Positions 4,944-5,018 of a stretch of 5,018 nt of DNA are shown one piece after another (position 1 is the stretch's first letter; each line of letters opens with the position of its first letter). Source of the stretch: Planctomycetota bacterium (lineage in GTDB: Bacteria; Planctomycetota; Phycisphaerae; WQYP01). The position numbers were made by a program, and so were the translations under genes. Under the pieces are notes generated by a model, which was not told the DNA's origin, made no database searches, and saw nothing but the letters and a program-made list of their open reading frames with translations. The DNA lies in NCBI GenBank assembly GCA_021798635.1, contig JAJZGH010000309.1:1-5018 (forward strand). Reading direction: 5' to 3'.

Positions 4944-5018
4944 ACCATTATGCCGAATATCTGGCGAGCAAAGCGGAGCTGACATGGCGACCAGAAATGG
5001 TAAAATTAGTCCTGTCCG

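Larger units (their letters stand above)
4760..5018 (+). repeat. RAYT-stub dispersed repeat, copy 2
   Basis: Matches 107-308 in the same orientation without gaps through 4961, then continues into a tail with CGGAGCTGACATGG (4974-4987) and an AAAATTAGTCCTGTCC end (5001-5016). From memory, this last word often accompanies RAYT genes of planctomycete-type genomes. It runs off the window edge, so its right boundary is unknown. This is the better-preserved of the two copies. Confidence 0.8.

Overview
The window looks like a mid-GC bacterial chromosome segment, most likely from a Planctomycetota member or a relative. This rests on two things: two decayed copies of a REP-associated tyrosine transposase (RAYT, IS200-like Y1 family) N-terminus, and non-coding dispersed repeats of a kind I associate with planctomycete-type genomes. 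Taxonomy is inference; no rRNA or marker gene is present.

Layout: (1) 1-106 is edge sequence that may hold the 3' end of an upstream gene. (2) 107-308 is the first RAYT-stub repeat, whose reading frame ends in a REP-like palindrome. (3) 309-1110 is a repeat mosaic with no convincing gene: inverted repeats, a 17-bp perfect-stem hairpin and a second piece of the RAYT-associated sequence at 1075-1111. (4) A good sigma70-type promoter at 1157-1184 precedes a two-gene plus-strand unit. The first gene (1270-2544) encodes an exported Lon-like (peptidase S16) protein that keeps the Ser-Lys catalytic dyad but has no AAA+ ATPase. The second (2594-3823) encodes an exported protein with a probable beta-sandwich domain and a helical C-terminus. 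(5) A hairpin at 3829-3865 separates this unit from convergent minus-strand coding sequence: a zinc-ribbon protein (4130-4444, coding sense extending to about 4474) and, overlapping its stop codon, a possible small ORF (3906-4133). (6) 4475-4759 is intergenic and carries a 13-bp tandem repeat. (7) 4760-5018 is the second RAYT-stub repeat, in direct orientation to the first and about 87% identical over 202 bp.

The first two genes probably work together outside the cytoplasm: both have Sec-type signal sequences, they are 49 bp apart and co-directional, and no terminator lies between them. The simplest reading is a secreted or periplasmic Lon-type peptidase domain plus a partner or substrate protein. 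The pair sits between two same-orientation mobile-element remnants, so the locus is in repeat-rich accessory-like DNA. The most interesting content is the ATPase-free exported S16 protein with its partner, and the RAYT-derived stub element that recurs with the same truncation point fused to a REP-like palindrome.
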